Positions 9,109 through 19,318 are shown, counted from the first letter of the stretch. The stretch is 64,000 nt of DNA from Lentzea alba (GCF_011067745.1 NZ_JAAMPJ010000011.1:1-64000), one strand, 5' to 3'. Notes: generated by a model from the sequence alone, not told the origin. Made by a program: numbers and translations.

Positions 9109-9709
9109 TCGTCGGAGGATCGCGCCGATCCTGCTGGTGGTGGCGGCGGGGCTGGCGGCTGTCGGGAGTTTCGAGGACACGTACCGAACCTCGTACCCCG
9201 GATACGGCGGTTCTGGCGAGCAAGTGCTGAGCACCAACTTGTGGATCGTGACGGCGGATCCGCCGGTCGGCCTGCCGCAGGAGTTGTACAACGCCGCCGG
9301 GTTTCCGGTGATCATCACCGCCGTGCTGATGGTGGTCGCCGCGGTGTTCCTGATGAGGCGGCGGACGTCGTTCGCGGCGCCCGTGGCGATGGGGGCCGCC
9401 GGTGCGCTGGCAGGCATGGTGTTGCTGTACGTGCTTCAGGTGCGGCGCGAGAAGGCGGCCATTCTCTCCTGGCCCGTGGCAGAAGAGGAGAAGCCGGAGC
9501 TGAGCATCCTCGGCGGCACCTACCTGCTGGTGGCGGCCGCGCTCGTCGGACTGGTCGGTGCCGCGCTGGCCCAGCGCGGGCAGCAGCCCGAAGAAACCGA
9601 AGAGGAAGTGGACGAGGAGGCCGTGGTCGTGCACCAGCTCGACGATGACGACGACACGCCTCCCTTCGGCATCGCCATCATCGGCGAAGAGCAGCAGGAG
9701 ACGCGGTGA
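9101..9709 (+). CDS. Membrane protein, second of four tandem paralogues
   Basis: 202 aa with the same plan as its upstream neighbour: TM1 (about 6-22), an external loop rich in Tyr/Gly (TYRTSYPGYGGSG), TM2-TM3 (about 65-110), TM4 (about 140-160) and an acidic tail with VHQLDDDDDTPPFG. The start GTG 9101 lies inside the end of the preceding gene. It overlaps the next gene by 4 bases (GTGA). Function unknown. The shared tail suggests these proteins bind the same cytosolic partner or each other. Confidence 0.75.
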   Translation: MIDRRRIAPILLVVAAGLAAVGSFEDTYRTSYPGYGGSGEQVLSTNLWIVTADPPVGLPQELYNAAGFPVIITAVLMVVAAVFLMRRRTSFAAPVAMGAAGALAGMVLLYVLQVRREKAAILSWPVAEEEKPELSILGGTYLLVAAALVGLVGAALAQRGQQPEETEEEVDEEAVVVHQLDDDDDTPPFGIAIIGEEQQETR

Positions 9710-10137
9710 TCGGAAGACCGACGGCGGTGGCGCTGATCGCGGCCGGCGTGGTGCTGACCGCGACGGCGATGGTGTTGCCGTGGTACTCGACCGCGTACGC
9801 CGGCGGGGTCGAGGTCGTGGTCCGGGCGTGGGGCACCGAGGTCGTCAACAAGCCCGGCGACTGGCCGGCGGGTGACCTGTCGCCCTGGTACGGCCTCCCC
9901 GTCGCCGTCACAGCCGCGCTGTTGGTCGCCGGCATCTGGGTCAACCGGGCCGCGCTGGCCGGAGCGGCGGCACAACTGGGCGCACTGGGCATCACCGCCG
10001 CGCTCGTCGTGTCGGACCGCGGTCACGCGATCGAGCAGCAGGGTGACTTCGCGCTCGGCTTCGGGCTCGTGTTCCTCGTGATCGGCACGCTGACAGCTCT
10101 GGTCGGGGCCATCTCGGTGCAACGGGAGGCAGCGTGA
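9706..10137 (+). CDS. Membrane protein, third of four tandem paralogues
   Basis: 143 aa. TM1 (about 6-26) is followed by a loop containing LPWYSTAYAGG and a second PWYGLP segment. TM2-TM3 are at about 64-100 and TM4 at about 114-136. It lacks the acidic TPPFG-type tail of the first two. It overlaps both neighbours by 4 bases (GTGA), so it is translated with them. It resembles short actinobacterial four-helix membrane proteins of unknown role; no specific family is recognised. Confidence 0.72.
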   Translation: MIGRPTAVALIAAGVVLTATAMVLPWYSTAYAGGVEVVVRAWGTEVVNKPGDWPAGDLSPWYGLPVAVTAALLVAGIWVNRAALAGAAAQLGALGITAALVVSDRGHAIEQQGDFALGFGLVFLVIGTLTALVGAISVQREAA

Positions 10138-10571
10138 AGCTCCTCAGCACGGCACTTCTGGTGGCCGCCGCCGCAGCAGCGGTGGCAGCGACGTTCCTGC
10201 CGCTCTCGGAACTGCTGATCCGCCTCACCCCGGACCAGCCGCAGACCGCCTACGTCACCACCGGCTGGGCCACGCACTTCGGTGGCACCAAAGACGAACA
10301 CGGCCCGTTGTTCGGCATCCCGGCCGTGGTGGCCGCGGCGGCGATCCTCACCGGTGTCCGGTGGCGGAAAGTCGCATTTGCCGGAGCAGCGGCACTCGCC
10401 GGAGTCACCGGAATGCTGTTCGTGTATTTGCTGAACGCGATCAGCTTCCACAAAGCGGGCAACATCGCCATCGATCCGGGTCTGCAAGCCGGGTTCGGCA
10501 ACGGAGTCTGGGTGCTGATCGCCGCGGTGGTTCTCGCGTTTGGAGCCGTAGCAGTTCACCCCGACGACTGA
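10134..10571 (+). CDS. Membrane protein, fourth of four tandem paralogues
   Basis: 145 aa. TM1 (about 3-22) is followed by a 40-residue external loop, TM2 (about 60-77), TM3 (about 80-100) and TM4 (about 124-140), with a very short C-terminus and no acidic tail. It ends the operon, 62 bases before steA. With four small four-helix proteins encoded back to back, a hetero-oligomeric membrane complex is a reasonable guess, but no sequence motif points to transport or catalysis. Confidence 0.72.
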   Translation: MKLLSTALLVAAAAAAVAATFLPLSELLIRLTPDQPQTAYVTTGWATHFGGTKDEHGPLFGIPAVVAAAAILTGVRWRKVAFAGAAALAGVTGMLFVYLLNAISFHKAGNIAIDPGLQAGFGNGVWVLIAAVVLAFGAVAVHPDD

Positions 10572-10633
10572 CCAGCGAGAATTGCCCGGCGTGCCTCACC
10601 TGTCCCGCCCGCACCGTGGGTCACTATCGGCGC

Positions 10634-11818
10634 ATGAAGCTTTCCGGGCTGCTGAGCCGCTCCAACCACGAACTTCCCGGTGTCACGGGCGTCGCCCGGG
10701 TTGATCGGCGCGTGAGCGACCTGGTGCGGCGCGTCAGTCCCGGAGACGTCGCTGTTTTCGACCTCGTCGACCTCGACCGGCGCACCGCGGAAGCACTTGT
10801 CGCGGCCGAGGTGGTCGGCGTCGTGAACGCGTCGCCGTCGATTTCCGGCCGTTTTCCCAACCTCGGCCCGGAACTGCTGATCGAGGCGGGCATTCCGCTG
10901 ATCGACAACGTCGGTGCCGTCGCGCTGCGGGAGATCAAGGAAGGCACCAAGATCCGGCTGCACGAAGGTGTCGTGTACGCCGGGGAACGCGAGCTCGCCA
11001 AGGGGATCGAGCAGAACGCCGAAAGCATCGCCGACGCCATGATCGAGGCGAAGGCCGGCATGTCGGCGCAGCTGGAAGCCTTCTCCGCCAACACCATCGA
11101 GTTCCTGCGCCGCGAACGCGCGTTGGTGCTCGACGGCGTCGGCGTGCCCGAGGTGTACGTGCCGATGCGCGACCGGCAGGTGCTCGTCGTCGCGGGCGGA
11201 CCGTCGCACGCCGAGGAACTCCGCAAGCTCCGCAAGTACATCCGCGAGTACCGGCCGGTGCTGATCGGCGTCGACACCGGCGCGGACACGCTGCACGACG
11301 CCGGGCTCAAGCCGGACATCGTCGTCGGCGACCCCGACGGCATCGGCACCGCGTCACTGCGCGCGGCCTCCGAAGTGGTCGTGCCCGCGCAGACCGACGG
11401 CCACGCGCCCGGCCTGCAACGGATCCAGGACCTCGGCATCGGCGCGGTGACGTTCCCCGCCTCGGGCAACGCGGAGGACCTCGCGTTGCTGCTCGCCGAA
11501 GCACACGGCGCGTCCCTGGTCGTCACGGTGGGGCTGCGCGCGACGCTGCGCGAGTTCCTCGACCGCGGGCACTCCGGTTCCAACCCCTCCACGTTCCTCA
11601 CCCGGTTGAAGCTCGGCAGCAAGCTCGTCGACGGGGAGGCCGTCGCGACCCTGCACCGCAGCCGGGTCTCGCTGGGCGTGATCGTCCTGCTGGTGACCGC
11701 CGCGATCGTCGCCATGGCGGCGGCTCTCGCGGTGTCCGGTGTCGGTCACGTCTACGTCGACATCGTGGTCGACGGCTGGCAATCCGTCGTCAACTGGTTC
11801 AAGGGGTTCTTCTCGTGA
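10634..11818 (+). CDS. steA: SteA-like septum protein (Rv1697 type)
   Basis: 394 aa. The cytosolic N-terminal part has the thiamin-pyrophosphokinase-like fold (VVNASPSISGRFPNLGPELL, then LIGVDTGADTLHDAGLKPDIVVGDPDG). It is followed by one transmembrane helix (about 346-370) and a short external tail. In Corynebacterium the homologue SteA and the next gene product SteB act together at the division septum in cell-wall cleavage; Rv1697 is the mycobacterial counterpart. Start ATG 10634 is chosen because an in-frame upstream extension overlaps the preceding membrane-protein gene. The stop overlaps the GTG of the next gene. Confidence 0.85.
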   Translation: MKLSGLLSRSNHELPGVTGVARVDRRVSDLVRRVSPGDVAVFDLVDLDRRTAEALVAAEVVGVVNASPSISGRFPNLGPELLIEAGIPLIDNVGAVALREIKEGTKIRLHEGVVYAGERELAKGIEQNAESIADAMIEAKAGMSAQLEAFSANTIEFLRRERALVLDGVGVPEVYVPMRDRQVLVVAGGPSHAEELRKLRKYIREYRPVLIGVDTGADTLHDAGLKPDIVVGDPDGIGTASLRAASEVVVPAQTDGHAPGLQRIQDLGIGAVTFPASGNAEDLALLLAEAHGASLVVTVGLRATLREFLDRGHSGSNPSTFLTRLKLGSKLVDGEAVATLHRSRVSLGVIVLLVTAAIVAMAAALAVSGVGHVYVDIVVDGWQSVVNWFKGFFS

Positions 11819-12753
11819 TCACGCTGCGATACCACATAGTTTCGATCACCGCGGTCTTCCTCGCGCTGGCGGTGGGGGTCGTGCTGGGGTCGACCGCGAT
11901 CAGCGGCCGGCTGCTGTCCGGGTTGAGCGACGAGAAGAACTCGTTGGCACAGCAGGTGAACGACCTGCAGAACGACCGCAACGCGTTGAACGCCAAGCTG
12001 ACCGAGGCGGACAAGTTCGCCGCGTCCGTCGGCCCGCTCGCGGTCAAGGACCGGCTCACCGACCGCACGGTCGTGCTGGTGACCACCTCGGACGCGCGTC
12101 CGTCCGATCGGGACGCGCTGAGCGGTCTGCTGAAGTCCGCGGGCGCCACCGTCACCGGCGAGATCCAGCTGACCGACGCGTTCGCCGACCCGTCCCGCGG
12201 CGACCAGCTCCGCGACCTCGTGGCACGGCTGCAGCCCGCCGGTTCACAGCTGCCCACGGCCGCCGACCCCGGCACCCGCGCTGGTGGCCTGTTCGGCACG
12301 TTGCTGCTGCTCAACGCGTCCACCAACCAGCCGCAGTCCACCCCGGACGAGGCGGCCTCCGCCCTCGCCGGGCTCTCCAACGCGGGTTTCGTGAAGGCGA
12401 CCTCCGCGATGAAGCCCGCGCAGCTCGCGATCGTGCTGACCGGCGGCGCCGCGATCGGTGACTCGGCCGCCGACCGCGCCTCCACCGTCGCGCGCTTCGC
12501 CACCCAGCTCGACCGGGCCGGCGCGGGCGTCGTGCTGGCGGGTGCGAACGGCTCGGCGAACGGCACCGGCGCGATCGGCGTGGTCCGCGCGGACACCAAC
12601 GCGACGTCGATCCTGTCCACGGTGGACAACTCCGACACCCCGGCCGGACAGGTCGTGTCGGTGATGGCGCTGCGCGAACAGCTGGAGGGCCGCTCCGGTC
12701 GTTACGGCGTGGCGGGCAACGCGGAGGCGTCCTCGCCCGGGACCGCCGGTTAG
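11815..12753 (+). CDS. SteB/MctB-family membrane-anchored coiled-coil protein (Rv1698 type)
   Basis: 312 aa. The N-terminal YHIVSITAVFLALAVGVVLG is a signal anchor, followed at about residues 37-75 by a coiled coil (DEKNSLAQQVNDLQNDRNAL) and an extracytoplasmic domain. The family includes Rv1698 (MctB, described as a copper-efflux outer-membrane protein) and corynebacterial SteB (septal partner of SteA). Both names are in use, so I keep the function open; the overlap with steA (GTGA) favours joint action in septum maturation. The 3' end overlaps the convergent SMI1/KNR4-like gene by 4 bases. Confidence 0.85.
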   Translation: MITLRYHIVSITAVFLALAVGVVLGSTAISGRLLSGLSDEKNSLAQQVNDLQNDRNALNAKLTEADKFAASVGPLAVKDRLTDRTVVLVTTSDARPSDRDALSGLLKSAGATVTGEIQLTDAFADPSRGDQLRDLVARLQPAGSQLPTAADPGTRAGGLFGTLLLLNASTNQPQSTPDEAASALAGLSNAGFVKATSAMKPAQLAIVLTGGAAIGDSAADRASTVARFATQLDRAGAGVVLAGANGSANGTGAIGVVRADTNATSILSTVDNSDTPAGQVVSVMALREQLEGRSGRYGVAGNAEASSPGTAG

Positions 12754-13424
12754 CGCTCCCAGGCGCCGGGGAATCGCTCCACCAGCTGTTCGAACGCTTC
12801 CGGCGTCCGGGCGCAGGCCCACAGCCACGCCCGGTCGTCCTCGCGGATGATCACGTCGTCGGAGACGAACCACCGGCTGAGAGGACTGTTCAGCGGTAGG
12901 AGCGTGAAGTGCTCGTCGAGCAGGGGGAGGTCCGCGTCTTTCCTCTCCCTGTCCGCTGTCTCGCCGCCGTCGCCGAACACCGCCATGGACAGCACCAGTT
13001 CCACACACGCCAGCGAGAAGCGCGGCATCCACGGGTTCCACGGGTACTGGTGCTTGTCCCGGGAGTCGTGCCTGACCAGCACTTCCGGATCGGCGCCGGC
13101 GAGCCGTACTCCCCAGGCCTCGATCCACTGGTCGCTGCGGAAGACGAGGACATCACCGTCCAGCCACAGCTCGGCCGGCGCGAGCAGGCGGTCGTGGTTG
13201 CTGGTCACCTCCGGCCGTGTGCCGAACAACGCCAGCGCCTCTTTCAACGCCTCCGGGAGACCGACGCCGAGCCGGTCCTCGGCCTCGGCGAGCTCCCGGC
13301 GGGTCCAGCCGTCCTCAGGCCCGATCGGCTCCGTCCACGCGGCCAGGAAACCCTCGATGAATCGCCACGCCGCGGAACGGTCGTGCATGGCTCTGGCGAC
13401 GCTTCCAGCCACGTCAAAGGTCAC
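12750..13424 (-). CDS. SMI1/KNR4 (SUKH)-like protein
   Basis: About 224 aa from GTG 13424; ATG 13388 would give 212 aa. The segment with RRELAEAEDRLGVGLPEAL and then ALFGTRPEV is the typical opening of the SMI1/KNR4 fold (a helix ending in LP followed by a small loop). Later come a Trp/Tyr-rich stretch (HQYPWNPWMPRFSLACVE) and a C-terminal helix. In bacteria such proteins are often immunity proteins against polymorphic toxins, or free-standing proteins of unknown use. No toxin gene lies beside it. It is the only minus-strand gene in the first 16 kb and sits between steB and pyrG, pointing to an insertion. Confidence 0.6.
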   Translation of the reverse strand: MTFDVAGSVARAMHDRSAAWRFIEGFLAAWTEPIGPEDGWTRRELAEAEDRLGVGLPEALKEALALFGTRPEVTSNHDRLLAPAELWLDGDVLVFRSDQWIEAWGVRLAGADPEVLVRHDSRDKHQYPWNPWMPRFSLACVELVLSMAVFGDGGETADRERKDADLPLLDEHFTLLPLNSPLSRWFVSDDVIIREDDRAWLWACARTPEAFEQLVERFPGAWER

Positions 13425-13562
13425 GTGACAACGATTCCTGATCTCGGCGCGTGCTGGGGGAGGTTCGGGGAAACCCCTCACTGCGCCGATCGGGTGATGT
13501 GATCTGCCGGGTCGTGGTGCGCTGAGTGACCGGCGGCGTGTTAGCGTTATGGCCCGTGGATA

Positions 13563-13599
13563 GGGGGATTTACCCCCACGATTTTCACGGGAGCCCCGT
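13563..13599 (+). promoter_or_regulatory. Candidate pyrG leader with two small hairpins
   Basis: GGGGG (13563-13567) and CCCCC (13573-13577) form a perfect stem around ATTTA. Directly downstream ACGGG (13587-13591) and CCCGT (13595-13599) pair around AGC and would hide the Shine-Dalgarno GGGAG of pyrG. G-run leaders on pyrG are known in Bacillus, where CTP level controls reiterative G addition and attenuation. Whether this leader works similarly is inference. Confidence 0.4.
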
Positions 13600-13601
13600 T
13601 G

Positions 13602-15280
<1,679 letters not shown>

Positions 15281-15284
<4 letters not shown>

Positions 15285-15901
15285 CGTCCAGGCACGACTT
15301 CCGCACGGTCTCCAGCGAGGACCTGCACGTCGGACGGGTTGTCGCGCTGCGGATCGACGACGTCGAGATGCCCGGTGGCGGCACGGCCAAGCGCGAGATC
15401 GTCGAGCACATGGGCGCGGTCGCGGTCGTGGCCGTGGACGCTTCCGGTGAGGTCGTGCTGATCCACCAGTACCGGCACGCGCTGGGCAGGCACCTCTGGG
15501 AGCTGCCGGCCGGGTTGCTCGACCACGACGGCGAGGAACCGGTCGTCGGTGCCCGCCGTGAGCTGGCCGAGGAGGTCGGGCTCGACGCCGCGCGCTGGGA
15601 CACGCTGGTCGACGCGGCCGCGTCACCCGGTTTCACCGACGAGGTCGTGCGGGTGTTCCTGGCGCGCGATCTGTCCGATGTGGACCGTGACGTGCAGGGC
15701 GAGGAGGAGGCGGATCTGGAGATCCACCGCTTCCCGCTCGACGAGGCCGTGCGGATGGTGTTCTCGGGTGAGATCGTGAACGCCTCGGCGGTGGCCGGTC
15801 TGCTCGCGGCCCGCGAGGTGCTGGAGGGACGCGCCACCCCGCGCCCGTCCGACGCCCCCTTCCGCGACAAGCCCACCCGTTTCGCCGCGCGCAAGAAGTA
15901 G
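15281..15901 (+). CDS. Nudix hydrolase, ADP-ribose pyrophosphatase type (Rv1700)
   Basis: 206 aa. The Nudix box is [20 protein letters not shown] followed by EVG (residues about 86-108), with all Glu ligands for Mg present. Upstream [20 protein letters not shown] is typical of ADP-ribose and related sugar-nucleotide hydrolases. Downstream [16 protein letters not shown] is the family's third conserved segment. It hydrolyses ADP-ribose to AMP and ribose 5-phosphate in the cytosol. It starts at GTG 15281 overlapping the pyrG stop, so it is co-translated with CTP synthase. Confidence 0.9.
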
Positions 15902-15908
15902 GGACGTG

Positions 15909-16310
15909 ATGTTGATGAGGGGAGCTTTCCCAAACCTGAGGTTGATGAAAGCTCCCCTCATCACTTTCGCGGCGGGGGTTGCGGGGGCCGCGGTTTTGCT
16001 GGTCGTGGATCCGAACAAGCCCGGGAACCTGTTGCCGAAGTGCCCGTTCAACTGGCTGACAGGGCTGAACTGCCCGGGGTGTGGGGCCACGCGGATGGTG
16101 CACGCGTTGTTGCACGGGGATGTTGTCGCGGCGTGGCACTACAACGCGGTGTTGTTGGTGCTTGGCGTGCCACTCGCCGTGTGGCTGTTCGCGCGGTGGA
16201 CCAAAGATCGCTGGACTGGGGAACGGCGATCCGTGCCGAAGTCGGTCGGTGTCGCCGTTCTCGTCGTGGCGGCGGTATGGGGTGTTGGGCGAAATCTCGC
16301 CGGGATCTAG
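15909..16310 (+). CDS. DUF2752 membrane protein
   Basis: About 133 aa from ATG 15909. In-frame starts also exist at 15906, 15915 and 15945; the last gives 121 aa beginning MKAPLITF and lies at the far arm of the palindrome. The DUF2752 signature is clear: CPFNWLTGLNCPGCGATRMV with four spaced Cys/Gly positions, then a helix HALLHGDVVAAWHYN. Three hydrophobic helices are visible (about 20-38, 75-95, 112-130, counted from 15909). Function of the family is unknown; the CPGCG motif suggests a metal or redox site at the membrane. It ends overlapping the convergent TM2 gene by 4 bases. Confidence 0.8.
   Translation: MLMRGAFPNLRLMKAPLITFAAGVAGAAVLLVVDPNKPGNLLPKCPFNWLTGLNCPGCGATRMVHALLHGDVVAAWHYNAVLLVLGVPLAVWLFARWTKDRWTGERRSVPKSVGVAVLVVAAVWGVGRNLAGI
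15913..15963. repeat. 51-bp nested inverted repeat (REP-like palindrome)
   Basis: TGATGAGGGGAGCTTTC (15913-15929) is repeated in perfect inverse as GAAAGCTCCCCTCATCA (15947-15963), a 17-bp arm. The 17-base centre contains a second inverted repeat, AACCT/AGGTT. It spans the possible start codons of the DUF2752 gene, so either the transcript start region folds strongly or the element inserted there and now supplies N-terminal codons. Size and shape fit a dispersed palindromic (REP-type) element. Confidence 0.75.
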
Positions 16311-16897
16311 TCGCGGAGCTTGCGGCCCTGGGCGTCCGTGCCGCCGCTGACCAGCAGGATGATCCCGTCGATCAACGACCAGATGCCGCAGCCGCCGCAC
16401 GTCAGCAGCTGCGCGATGGCGATGCCGACGTGGCCGGTGTAGAAGCGGCCGACGCCGAAGCCGCCCAGGAACAACTGGAGCACGCCCGCGGCGACCTTCG
16501 ACTTGTCCGACAGCGGTACGCCGGTGATCGGGTCGAATCCGTACGGGGCGGCTACGTAACCCATGACGGGAGGCGGCGGGGCGTACTGCGGCTGCGGTCC
16601 GGTGGGCGGCGGGTAGTACGCCTGGGTGGGCTGGGGCGGGAAGCCCGGCGGGGGCGGGGGCACGGCGGCGAACGGCACCGACGGTGGCGCGAGGAACGGC
16701 GGGTGCGGCTGGGGCAGGTCGCGGAACAGCTCGGCCAGCTCGACGTAGGTCTGCGCGCCGGACGCGCGGTTCACCCGCTCCTGGTACTCGGAGATGTCGA
16801 GCCGCGCCAGCGCGAAGTGGTCGTTGAGCGCGGTGATTGCCTCTTCGCGCTGCTGGTTGCCGATGCGCTGCTGTTCTGGCCCGAATGCGTCTGACAC
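16307..16897 (-). CDS. DUF1707 and TM2 domain protein
   Basis: 196 aa from GTG 16897. Residues about 10-62 are a DUF1707 domain (REEAITALNDHFALARLDIS, then EYQERVNRA). A Pro-rich linker (about 70-125, PPPPPGFPPQPTQAYYPPP) follows. A C-terminal TM2 domain has two helices (about 140-185) with GGFGVGRFYTGHVGIAIAQL and the turn DG between helices. This arrangement is common in actinobacteria. The TM2 part anchors a cytosolic DUF1707 module of unknown role. It is convergent with DUF2752 (4-base overlap) and divergent from ald with only 53 bases between. Confidence 0.85.
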   Translation of the reverse strand: MSDAFGPEQQRIGNQQREEAITALNDHFALARLDISEYQERVNRASGAQTYVELAELFRDLPQPHPPFLAPPSVPFAAVPPPPPGFPPQPTQAYYPPPTGPQPQYAPPPPVMGYVAAPYGFDPITGVPLSDKSKVAAGVLQLFLGGFGVGRFYTGHVGIAIAQLLTCGGCGIWSLIDGIILLVSGGTDAQGRKLRD

Positions 16898-16950
16898 GGC
16901 TGAGCACGTTATCCGATGCAGCAGATCGATATCGGGAATACGCTGCGACG

Positions 16951-18021
16951 ATGCTGGTCGGTGTCCCAAAGGAGATCAAGAACCACGAGTACCGCGTCGC
17001 GATCACGCCCGCGGGTGTCGTCGAACTGGTGCGCCGCGGGCACGAGGTCGTCATCGAGCACGACGCCGGTGCGGGCTCGTCGTTCCCCGACCACGAGTAC
17101 ACAGCGGCGGGTGCGCGCATCGCCGCGACCGCCGACGAGGTGTGGGGTCTCGCGGACCTGGTGCTGAAGGTCAAGGAACCGATCGAGCCCGAGTACCACC
17201 GGATGCGGCGCGATCAGGTGCTCTTCACGTACCTGCACCTGGCGGCGAGTGTGGAGTGCACCAAGGCGATCGCTGATTCCGGCATCACGGCCATCGCGTA
17301 CGAGACCGTGCAACTGCCGGACGGGTCGTTGCCGTTGCTGGCGCCGATGAGCGAGATCGCCGGGCGGATGGCGGCTCAGGTGGGCGCGCACTGCCTGGAA
17401 CGCGCGCAGGGCGGGCGCGGGGTGTTGCTGGGCGGAGCGCCCGGTGTCGCCGCGGGCAAGGTCGCGGTGATCGGCGCGGGCGTGGCGGGGATGAACGCGG
17501 CGACGATGGCCGTCGGCATGCAGGCCGAGGTGGTCGTGCTGGACAACAACGTCAACCGGTTGCGGCAGATCGACTTCAGCTACCGCGGGCACCTGCAGAC
17601 GATCGCGTCGAACGCCTACGAGGTCGAGAAGGCCTGCCGCTGGGCGGATCTCGTGATCGGCGCGGTGCTCGTGCCGGGGGCGAAGGCGCCGAAGCTCGTC
17701 AGCGACGACCTGGTGTCCCGGATGCGGCCCGGCAGCGTGCTCGTGGACATCGCGGTCGACCAAGGTGGGTGTTTCGAAAACACTCGACCGACGACGCACG
17801 ACGATCCGACGTACCGGGTGCACGACTCCGTGTTCTACTGCGTCGCGAACATGCCTGGGGCGGTGCCGAACACTTCGACCTACGCGCTGACGAACGTGAC
17901 ACTGCCGTACGTCGTCGCGTTGGCCGAAAAGGGTTTCGAAACGGCCGTGGCGGAGGACCCCGCACTGGCGAAGGGCGTCAACGCGCGGGACGGCGAGATC
18001 GTGTTGGAAGGGCTGGCGTGA
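16951..18021 (+). CDS. ald: Alanine dehydrogenase
   Basis: 356 aa, NAD-dependent L-alanine/pyruvate interconversion. It begins [20 protein letters not shown], with the pyruvate-binding Arg15 region and Lys74-type VLKVKEP. The catalytic His is in YLHLAA, and the Rossmann glycine motif is [27 protein letters not shown] near the end is the family signature. The product stops about 14 residues before the usual Ald C-terminus (371 aa in mycobacteria), because its stop overlaps the xerD start as GTGA. The catalytic core is complete, so activity is expected. ald is not part of this block in M. tuberculosis, so it has been placed here separately. Confidence 0.93.
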   Translation: MLVGVPKEIKNHEYRVAITPAGVVELVRRGHEVVIEHDAGAGSSFPDHEYTAAGARIAATADEVWGLADLVLKVKEPIEPEYHRMRRDQVLFTYLHLAASVECTKAIADSGITAIAYETVQLPDGSLPLLAPMSEIAGRMAAQVGAHCLERAQGGRGVLLGGAPGVAAGKVAVIGAGVAGMNAATMAVGMQAEVVVLDNNVNRLRQIDFSYRGHLQTIASNAYEVEKACRWADLVIGAVLVPGAKAPKLVSDDLVSRMRPGSVLVDIAVDQGGCFENTRPTTHDDPTYRVHDSVFYCVANMPGAVPNTSTYALTNVTLPYVVALAEKGFETAVAEDPALAKGVNARDGEIVLEGLA

Positions 18022-18905
18022 TTCAGGACCTGGTGGCCACCTATCTGGACCACCTCGCCGTGGAACGCGGCACCGCACGCAACACACTCGATTCCTACAC
18101 ACGAGACCTGCGCCGCTACACCGAGCACCTGGAGTCCATCGGTGTCACGGACCTGAGCGCTGTCACCGAGTCACAGGTGAGCGAGTTCCTGGCGGCGTTG
18201 CGGGAAAGCGGGCTTGCGGCGTCGTCGGCCGCACGGACGTTGGTCGCTGTACGGGGATTGCACCGCTTTGCGCACCGTGAAGGCGTGGTGCCGCACGACG
18301 CCGCACGCGCCGTGCATCCGCCGTCGCCGCCGAAGAGGTTGCCGAAAGCATTACCGGTCAATGAGGTTCTCACCCTCCTGGAAACTGTGGGAAACCTCAG
18401 GGACAAAGCCCTGCTCGAGCTGCTGTACTCGACAGGAGCGCGAATTTCCGAGGTCGTGGGGCTGGACGTGGACGACATCGACGCTGCCGAGCGGACGGTG
18501 TTGCTGGACGGGAAAGGAGGAAAACAGCGACTGGTACCTGTTGGGCGGCCGGCGTTGGCGGCTGTCGACGCGTACCTGGTTCGGGCGCGCCCCGCGTTGG
18601 CGGCAAAGGGGCGTGGGACTCCTGCGTTGTTCTTGAACGCGCGCGGCGGAAGGCTCTCCCGGCAGAGCGCGTGGACGGTGTTGAAGACCGCTGCGGAGGA
18701 AGCGGGAATCTCTGCCGCGGTGTCTCCGCACACGTTGCGACATTCGTTCGCCACCCATCTGCTCGAAGGGGGTGCGGACGTTCGGGTGGTGCAAGAACTA
18801 CTTGGGCATGCATCGGTTACGACCACTCAGGTGTACACACTGGTAACCGTTACGACTTTGAGGGAGGTCTACGCAACTGCACACCCTCGGGCCACTGGAA
18901 CATGA
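18018..18905 (+). CDS. xerD: Tyrosine recombinase XerD
   Basis: 295 aa. The N-terminal SAM-like core-binding domain (about 1-85) is followed by the catalytic domain. Catalytic residues visible are Arg in STGARISEV, Lys in GKGGKQR, His-x-x-Arg in [12 protein letters not shown], His in [11 protein letters not shown] and the nucleophile Tyr in QVYT. It resolves chromosome dimers at dif with XerC. Synteny with Rv1701 and the adjacent segregation genes (parA, scpA, scpB) support the housekeeping role rather than a phage integrase. Start GTG 18018 overlaps the ald stop. No dif site was noticed in the window. Confidence 0.93.
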   Translation: MIQDLVATYLDHLAVERGTARNTLDSYTRDLRRYTEHLESIGVTDLSAVTESQVSEFLAALRESGLAASSAARTLVAVRGLHRFAHREGVVPHDAARAVHPPSPPKRLPKALPVNEVLTLLETVGNLRDKALLELLYSTGARISEVVGLDVDDIDAAERTVLLDGKGGKQRLVPVGRPALAAVDAYLVRARPALAAKGRGTPALFLNARGGRLSRQSAWTVLKTAAEEAGISAAVSPHTLRHSFATHLLEGGADVRVVQELLGHASVTTTQVYTLVTVTTLREVYATAHPRATGT

Positions 18906-18929
18906 GGCTTCCACGGGTACGGTGGTCAG

Positions 18930-19259
18930 GTGCCGAACTTGGACGAGCCGTCCCCACAGGCCATTGATCTAGCCGCTGTGCTGCACGCGCTGAGTGACCC
19001 GACGAGGCTCGCGGTCGTGCGTCAGATCCAGTTGAGCGGCGAGCGGTTGTGCGGGGCCTTCGAGGTTGACGTCGCGAAGTCGACTCTCTCCCAGCACCTG
19101 CGCGTGTTGCGGGAAGCGGGCATCACCCGAACACGCTGCCGGGGCAACCAGCGCTGGGTGTCGCTGCGCAGGGACGACCTGGATCTGCTCTTCCCGGGTC
19201 TTCTCGACGTGGTGCTTTCCGCCGCTGACCGACGCACACGAGCGGATGTTCCGGCCTAA
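18930..19259 (+). CDS. ArsR-family winged-helix regulator
   Basis: 109 aa. The winged helix includes LHALSDPTRLAVVRQI, recognition helix KSTLSQHLRVLREAGI, and the wing CRGNQRWVSLRRDDL. The metal-binding CxC of the alpha3 helix found in arsenic or cadmium sensors is missing (LCGAFEVDVAKS instead), so it is probably not a metal sensor of that class. It lies 24 bases after xerD and 101 bases before parA. A GTG start at 18930 is used. Ligand and targets are unknown; the short intergenic region on either side could be autoregulated. Confidence 0.85.
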   Translation: MPNLDEPSPQAIDLAAVLHALSDPTRLAVVRQIQLSGERLCGAFEVDVAKSTLSQHLRVLREAGITRTRCRGNQRWVSLRRDDLDLLFPGLLDVVLSAADRRTRADVPA

Positions 19260-19289
19260 CAAAGTCTTGACAAACACCGGCGAGGCGCG

Positions 19290-19318
19290 TTGCCGCTCGC
19301 ACGGGTGCGGCCTAGGCT
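19290..19318 (+). promoter_or_regulatory. Candidate promoter of the parA-scpAB-rluB operon
   Basis: TTGCCG (19290-19295) and TAGGCT (19313-19318) are separated by 17 bases, close to the actinomycete housekeeping consensus (TTGACW / TANNNT). They lie 42 bases before the parA ATG, in the only noncoding gap upstream of the operon. Confidence 0.4.

Noticed and set aside
18018-18905. Phage or integrative-element integrase.
   Set aside because: Sequence, size and position beside ald, parA and scpAB fit chromosomal XerD; no attachment site, tRNA or phage gene is nearby.
18930-19259. Arsenic/cadmium-responsive ArsR.
   Set aside because: The metal-binding Cys motif in the recognition helix region is absent and no metal-export gene is nearby.
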